Positions 43,683 to 46,910 of a stretch of 46,910 bases of DNA are shown in pieces (within the stretch, counting starts at the first letter, position 1; each line of letters begins with the position of its first letter). Source of the stretch: Deltaproteobacteria bacterium. Lineage in GTDB: Bacteria; Myxococcota_A; Polyangia; HGW-17; JAJRWW01. The stretch spans positions 1 to 46,910 of the forward strand of contig JAOZUO010000018.1 in NCBI GenBank assembly GCA_029938605.1. The letters are read 5' to 3'. The translations under genes were made by a program, and so were the position numbers. The notes beneath the pieces were generated by a model. That model had not been told where the DNA came from and did not search any database. It saw only the letters and a program-made list of their open reading frames with translations.

Positions 43683-43934
43683 ATGCGTGCTGCACTGCTG
43701 ATCGCCACCCTCGTGGCCGCCTTGGTCGGCGCGCCCTCCTGCTTCAAACCCGAGATCGCCGATGTGGCCTTCCGCTGCGGCGATGACGAGCTCTGCCCCA
43801 GTGGCTACACCTGCGGAGCCGACGGGTGCTGCCACAAGGATGGCAGCGATCCCAGCGACCACGGGGCCTGCCTCGTGTGGGACGACGCCGCCGTGATTCA
43901 GGACGCCTCCCCCACCACCGACGCCAGCTCGTAA
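43683..43934 (+). CDS. Small Cys-rich lipoprotein
   Basis: An 83-residue exported protein. Signal sequence LLIATLVAALVGAPSC, with Cys20 as probable lipid site (weak lipobox). The mature part carries a compact disulphide-type cluster: CGDDELCPSGYTCGADGCC, followed by an acidic tail (DASPTTDASS). Small proteins with the CPSGYTC / GCC pattern are frequent as surface lipoproteins in Myxococcota. It starts 2 bp after the stop of the preceding hairpin protein, so the two are cotranscribed and probably translationally coupled. No function is known. Its stop codon is directly followed by palindromic element D. Confidence 0.75.
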   Translation: MRAALLIATLVAALVGAPSCFKPEIADVAFRCGDDELCPSGYTCGADGCCHKDGSDPSDHGACLVWDDAAVIQDASPTTDASS

Positions 43935-44090
43935 GGGTCCGTCCAGAAATAAGTCCTCGATTCAGGGCGTCGGTACGCCCGGCTCGCAAGGCACGACGAG
44001 GCGCATACTTATTGATATGCAACGAGAAGTAACGAAGCGAGCCGGGATGTACCGGCGGCCTGGGCGATCGAGTTATTTCTGGACGGGCCC
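43935..44090 (+). repeat. Dispersed palindromic element, copy D
   Basis: Arms of 18 bp (GGGTCCGTCCAGAAATAA with its complement at 44073-44090, one T/C difference) continue with CTCGAT pairing. The core is CGACGAGGCGCATAC then ATATGCAACGAGAAGTAACG and CCGGGATGTACCGG. It begins one base after the upstream stop codon and ends 14 bp before the stop of the convergent glycosyltransferase gene. Length is 156 bp, as copy C. Confidence 0.8.
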
Positions 44091-44104
44091 TGACCCCGTC
44101 CGGG

Positions 44105-45421
44105 CTACCCGGTTTGAAGGAGGCGGCCTCGGACGGTGGAGATCTGCAGGGTGAGCACCAGGGCCGTGATGCCGACCCAGAGCCCGAGGTGGGCCACCGA
44201 GAGGGTGCCCGTCCGTAAGGATTCGAGCTGCTGTGCGGCCACACAAACCGCAGCCAGACCCAAGGTCAAGCCCGCCGCCACCGCCCGATAACGCTCCCCC
44301 AGCGACCGCTCGAAGATCACAGAGGCCAGTACAGCCAGGGCCACGGAGACAAGGACCCAGTGGTGGATCCAGGTGATGGGGTTGCACAGCACCATGGCCA
44401 GCAGGATCTGGGCCACGGCGAGGGACCAGGCGGACCGATCATTGCGCCAGCGCAGCAGCACCGCCGACACCAGGGTCCCCAGCCCCACCATCAACCGCAG
44501 GCCCAGATACAGACCCTCGATGGCCTCGGGTGCCAAACGGTCGCTCCGGGGAGCGCACTGGCCAAACCAGTGGTGCAACGAAAAAAGTAGGCTGTGGTTG
44601 GCGCAGTTGTTTCCCCAGGGCAGAGACTGCGTGGTCCCCAGGGCAGTGCGCCCCAGCACCTGTCCAAAAGCCGCCGTCATATGCCAGGTCCAGCCGAAGC
44701 CGTTGACCAGCCCAGGCACCACCAGCCCACACACCACCAGGGTCAACCCGAACCCTCCGAGCCACCGTCCGGCCCTGCGCAGGGGCAACGCCGACACCAG
44801 GAGCACCAAAAATATGGGCGTCAACTTGATCGAAAAGGCCAGGGCCACCAAGGCGCCGGAAGTCAGCGGGCGATCCGCGCGCAGAGCCAGCAGCGCGCCG
44901 ATCACGCAGACCCAGACCACCAGGTTCACCTGCGCCCACTCGATGTTGTCGACAAAAAACCAGGTACACAGCACCACCGCGGCCCCTGCCAACAGCGGCG
45001 GTGCGGGCGCCCCCAGGGAGCGGAGCAGGCGGCGCAGCAGCTCGAACCCCAAAGGGATGAGCAGTAGCTGCAGCAGGTTCCACAAAAGCACCGCCCGGTG
45101 CAGCTCAACCCCGGCGAGGGGCCGCAGCAATGACACCAGCAGGGGTGGATACAGATACGGGTAGATTCGCTGTCGCTGGTGGGTGGTGTAGATGTTACCT
45201 CGGGCGGCCGCCACCCCGGCGTTCGTGTGGAACACCTCGAAATCGACCCGGTGCCCTTCAGAGGCCATCCGGCTCCCGGTGCGGTGCACGTGCAACGCGC
45301 ACACTCCCACAGTCACCGCCACCAGGACCAGACCGAGCCCCCAGACTACCGCTGGGCTCCAGGTTCCACCGGTCCCCCCATCGCCGCACGCTGCACGGTC
45401 GTTGAGATCGACGTCGGTCAC
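44105..45421 (-). CDS. GT87-like (DUF2029) polytopic glycosyltransferase
   Basis: A 438-residue membrane protein with about ten helices. It resembles GT87-type polyprenyl-phosphate-mannose-dependent transferases (DUF2029), with the periplasmic loop after helix 1 reading DFEVFHTNAGVAAARGNIY and then YPYLYPPLLVSL, plus the motif EWAQVNLVVWVC and FSIKLTPIFLVLLV in later helices. These enzymes add a sugar from a lipid carrier in the outer face of the membrane. The acidic residue D61 in VDFEVF is the probable catalytic site. The start is GTG inside a GTGA overlap with the upstream phosphatase gene (4 bp), so translation is coupled. The acceptor is unknown. Confidence 0.82.
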   Translation of the reverse strand: MTDVDLNDRAACGDGGTGGTWSPAVVWGLGLVLVAVTVGVCALHVHRTGSRMASEGHRVDFEVFHTNAGVAAARGNIYTTHQRQRIYPYLYPPLLVSLLRPLAGVELHRAVLLWNLLQLLLIPLGFELLRRLLRSLGAPAPPLLAGAAVVLCTWFFVDNIEWAQVNLVVWVCVIGALLALRADRPLTSGALVALAFSIKLTPIFLVLLVSALPLRRAGRWLGGFGLTLVVCGLVVPGLVNGFGWTWHMTAAFGQVLGRTALGTTQSLPWGNNCANHSLLFSLHHWFGQCAPRSDRLAPEAIEGLYLGLRLMVGLGTLVSAVLLRWRNDRSAWSLAVAQILLAMVLCNPITWIHHWVLVSVALAVLASVIFERSLGERYRAVAAGLTLGLAAVCVAAQQLESLRTGTLSVAHLGLWVGITALVLTLQISTVRGRLLQTG

Positions 45422-46239
45422 GTGGCCACCAGGGCTCCGAGCCGCTCCACCACCGCGTCAAACACCGATGCGTGGGTGGCCAGGAGCCCACGGGTGAGCC
45501 GCACATCGCCGCTGCCGTACTCGAGCTCACTGCCGTCGAGGGTGCCCATGCGACCGCCGGCCGCCTCCAGCAGAGCCTGGGGAGCGCAGGCATCCCAGAC
45601 CTTCAGACCGTGGCGGTGCAAGTACAGGTCATGGTCCCCGGCGGCGAGCAGGGTCACCTTGAGGCCGACGCTGCCGTGCCGGCCCGGCTCCTCGAGTCCG
45701 AGCTGTGCCCGGACCTCATCGAACCACGGATCGTAATGGGATCGGCTGACCACCAGCCGCAGGGCCGCCAGGTCGGAGGGCGCCTGCATGCGCAACGTCA
45801 CCCCGTCGGCCGCGTCCCCCTCCAGTCGCTCCAGGGGCAGACCGCCACCGCCCCGATAGACCGCGTCGCTGGGAGGGTGGTGCACCGCCCCCAGGACAGG
45901 GTGGCCGTCGACGCAGAGCCCGATCATCACCACGAAGTCCTCGATGCCGTCGACAAAGTCACTCGTGCCGTCCAGGGGGTCCACCACCCAGCATCGACCC
46001 TGGGCGGGTAAGGTGCCGGGCGCCTCCTCGGAGAGGATCGCGTCGTCGCCGAATGCTTCGGACAGCCCCTCGACGATGATGGCCTGAGCCGCCAGATCCG
46101 CCTCCGTGACGGGATCGCCGCCGCCCTTGTCGCGCACCTCGATATCCTGTCGCCACAGGGTCCGCACCTTGCGCCCGGCGCGCCGTGCGAGTTTGGTTGC
46201 GACCGCCAACTCTCGGGAAAAGTCCGGTGTAGATTCCAT
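45418..46239 (-). CDS. CysQ-like 3'(2'),5'-bisphosphate nucleotidase / inositol monophosphatase family
   Basis: A 273-residue soluble phosphatase from ATG 46239, which fits the family N-terminus; the frame is open further upstream (to 46755) but lacks coding character and overlaps the gene that starts at 46336. It carries the lithium-sensitive, Mg2+-dependent motif set: GDPVTEADLAAQ (41-52), LSEE (69-72), DPLDGTSDF (87-95) and WDACAPQALLEAAGG (215-229). CysQ proteins remove 3'-phosphoadenosine-5'-phosphate from sulphate assimilation, whereas IMPases act on inositol or similar sugar phosphates. The sequence does not settle which. Its translational coupling to a glycosyltransferase could hint at a sugar-phosphate role. 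It is divergent from the gene at 46336. Confidence 0.88.
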   Translation of the reverse strand: MESTPDFSRELAVATKLARRAGRKVRTLWRQDIEVRDKGGGDPVTEADLAAQAIIVEGLSEAFGDDAILSEEAPGTLPAQGRCWVVDPLDGTSDFVDGIEDFVVMIGLCVDGHPVLGAVHHPPSDAVYRGGGGLPLERLEGDAADGVTLRMQAPSDLAALRLVVSRSHYDPWFDEVRAQLGLEEPGRHGSVGLKVTLLAAGDHDLYLHRHGLKVWDACAPQALLEAAGGRMGTLDGSELEYGSGDVRLTRGLLATHASVFDAVVERLGALVAT

Positions 46240-46335
46240 AGCTTCACTTATACCAGATTCCTCTGCCCTCATACGCCTTGCCCATTGTCGGAATAGGCTT
46301 CCTTCGGTTATAGTCGGCACCGAAAGGTAGCCTAT

Positions 46336-46910
46336 ATGAACCTCGTTGCGTGGACAGAGGAGACCCGCGAGGGTTGCAGTAAGTGGGCCGAGTTCTTCTC
46401 CGAGGTCGCCGGCGACGCGAACCCTGTGTCGAGCCTGGTTGGTGAGAAGGCCCTCGAGTGGGGCGCCTTCCTCAAGAAGAACTTCGCGCCCCTGGCCCAG
46501 CGCCAGCTCTTGGCGGTGACCGACGAGTCCGTAAGGGCTCAGGTTGTCCGCGCCATGCAGACCGTGCTCTCGCTCCACAAGCGCCTCGCCGCGGCGGCGG
46601 AAGCCGAGAACCCCGCAGAGGTCTCGGAGGTCATGCTGTCCATCGACTCGGCCCTTCAGCAGCTGGAAGTGGGGCTCAAACTCATCTCCCCTTCCAACGT
46701 AGATGAAGCGATCCTGGACAACCTCCCCGAACTCCCTAAAAACCCTGACCATCAAGTCACACGCCCCTCGCCCGGCCGCACCGCCGCGGAGAAAGAACGC
46801 GACGACGAAGCCAAACGTCAGCTCCGGGATGGGAGCGGCTCCCGGCGCACCCGCCGCCCCGGTAGCGGCTCGGGTGTGCGCCCCGGTAGCGGCTCGGGTG
46901 TGCGCCCCGG
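46336..46910 (+). CDS. Uncharacterised protein, cut by the window end
   Basis: Open from ATG 46336 to the last base without a stop, giving 191 complete codons. GAAAGGTAG lies just upstream. The visible part starts MNLVAWTEETREGCSKWAEF, is strongly helical and amphipathic for about 135 residues (VVRAMQTVLSLHKRLAAAAE, IDSALQQLEVGLKLI), then turns into a charged linker and (GSGSGVRP)n repeats. No family was recognised. There is no signal peptide or membrane helix in the visible part. The helical region resembles a scaffold or adaptor domain, and the repetitive linker suggests a further domain beyond the window. It is divergent from the CysQ-like gene with a 96-bp gap. Confidence 0.65.
   Translation, partial: MNLVAWTEETREGCSKWAEFFSEVAGDANPVSSLVGEKALEWGAFLKKNFAPLAQRQLLAVTDESVRAQVVRAMQTVLSLHKRLAAAAEAENPAEVSEVMLSIDSALQQLEVGLKLISPSNVDEAILDNLPELPKNPDHQVTRPSPGRTAAEKERDDEAKRQLRDGSGSRRTRRPGSGSGVRPGSGSGVRP
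46855..46910 (+). repeat. 24-bp tandem repeats at the window end
   Basis: Two complete 24-bp units starting CGCCCCGGTAGCGGCTCGGG and part of a third, reaching the window edge; the true copy number is unknown. They encode eight-residue RPGSGSGV repeats. Confidence 0.85.

Noticed and set aside
46240..46755. N-terminal extension of the CysQ-like protein
   Set aside because: It would overlap the divergent gene at 46336 in antisense, and the phosphatase family starts near ATG 46239.
1..46910. tRNA, rRNA, riboswitch or prophage genes
   Set aside because: Intergenic gaps were read on both strands; no cloverleaf, rRNA segment, known riboswitch core or phage-type gene was recognised. A covariance-model scan could still find diverged RNAs.

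Overview
The window is GC-rich, densely coded bacterial chromosome that looks like Myxococcota (former Deltaproteobacteria). The evidence is a protein ending in a MYXO-CTERM-like sorting tail (10640-12322), two membrane-anchored eukaryote-like Ser/Thr kinases, PEGA-domain proteins, Cys-rich DUF4215-type repeats, extracellular RCC1-repeat lipoproteins and many lipoproteins. The genus cannot be named from sequence alone. No phage, insertion sequence, CRISPR array or tRNA/rRNA gene was recognised.

Layout. 1-4.2 kb is housekeeping: a P1-family peptidase overlapping murJ, then rpsT (TTG start) convergent with holA. 4.2-12.4 kb carries a lipoprotein, a small membrane protein, a uridine-kinase-like gene paired with a sucrose-phosphate-synthase-like glycosyltransferase that has a large internal insertion, an outer-membrane barrel candidate and the MYXO-CTERM protein. 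12.4-16 kb has an RsbT-like ATPase divergent from a TrkA/USP regulator and its Kef-type antiporter. 16-22 kb has divergent RCC1 lipoproteins, a PEGA-tailed Ser/Thr kinase and a TPR-PEGA protein. 22-27.8 kb is a three-gene RND (MMPL-type) / LolA-like / DUF1302-like porin operon, probably an envelope lipid or hydrophobic-compound export route. 27.9-32.1 kb has a PL9-like lyase lipoprotein, a PEGA protein and a DUF4105 protein. 32.3-38 kb has a POT transporter with a large inserted domain, then a second RCC1-lipoprotein and Ser/Thr-kinase pair. 38-46.9 kb has an RDD protein, a very large Cys-rich lipoprotein, a proline-rich two-helix protein with a tiny Cys-rich lipoprotein, a GT87-like glycosyltransferase coupled to a CysQ-like phosphatase, and a gene cut by the window end.

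Three observations deserve attention. (1) The gene pair of an extracellular Cys-rich/RCC1 lipoprotein followed by a transmembrane Ser/Thr kinase occurs twice, suggesting a surface-sensor/kinase module. (2) Three intergenic elements of about 156-161 bp (38128-38288, 42479-42634, 43935-44090) share a conserved asymmetric core, yet their outer arms differ between copies while staying self-complementary within each copy. A fourth hairpin of different core abuts one of them, and the composite is bounded by a 10-bp direct repeat. (3) Three otherwise different proteins share a two-helix hairpin followed by a short terminal GGG-to-Phe tail.

All family calls are by eye from motifs. No database search was run.
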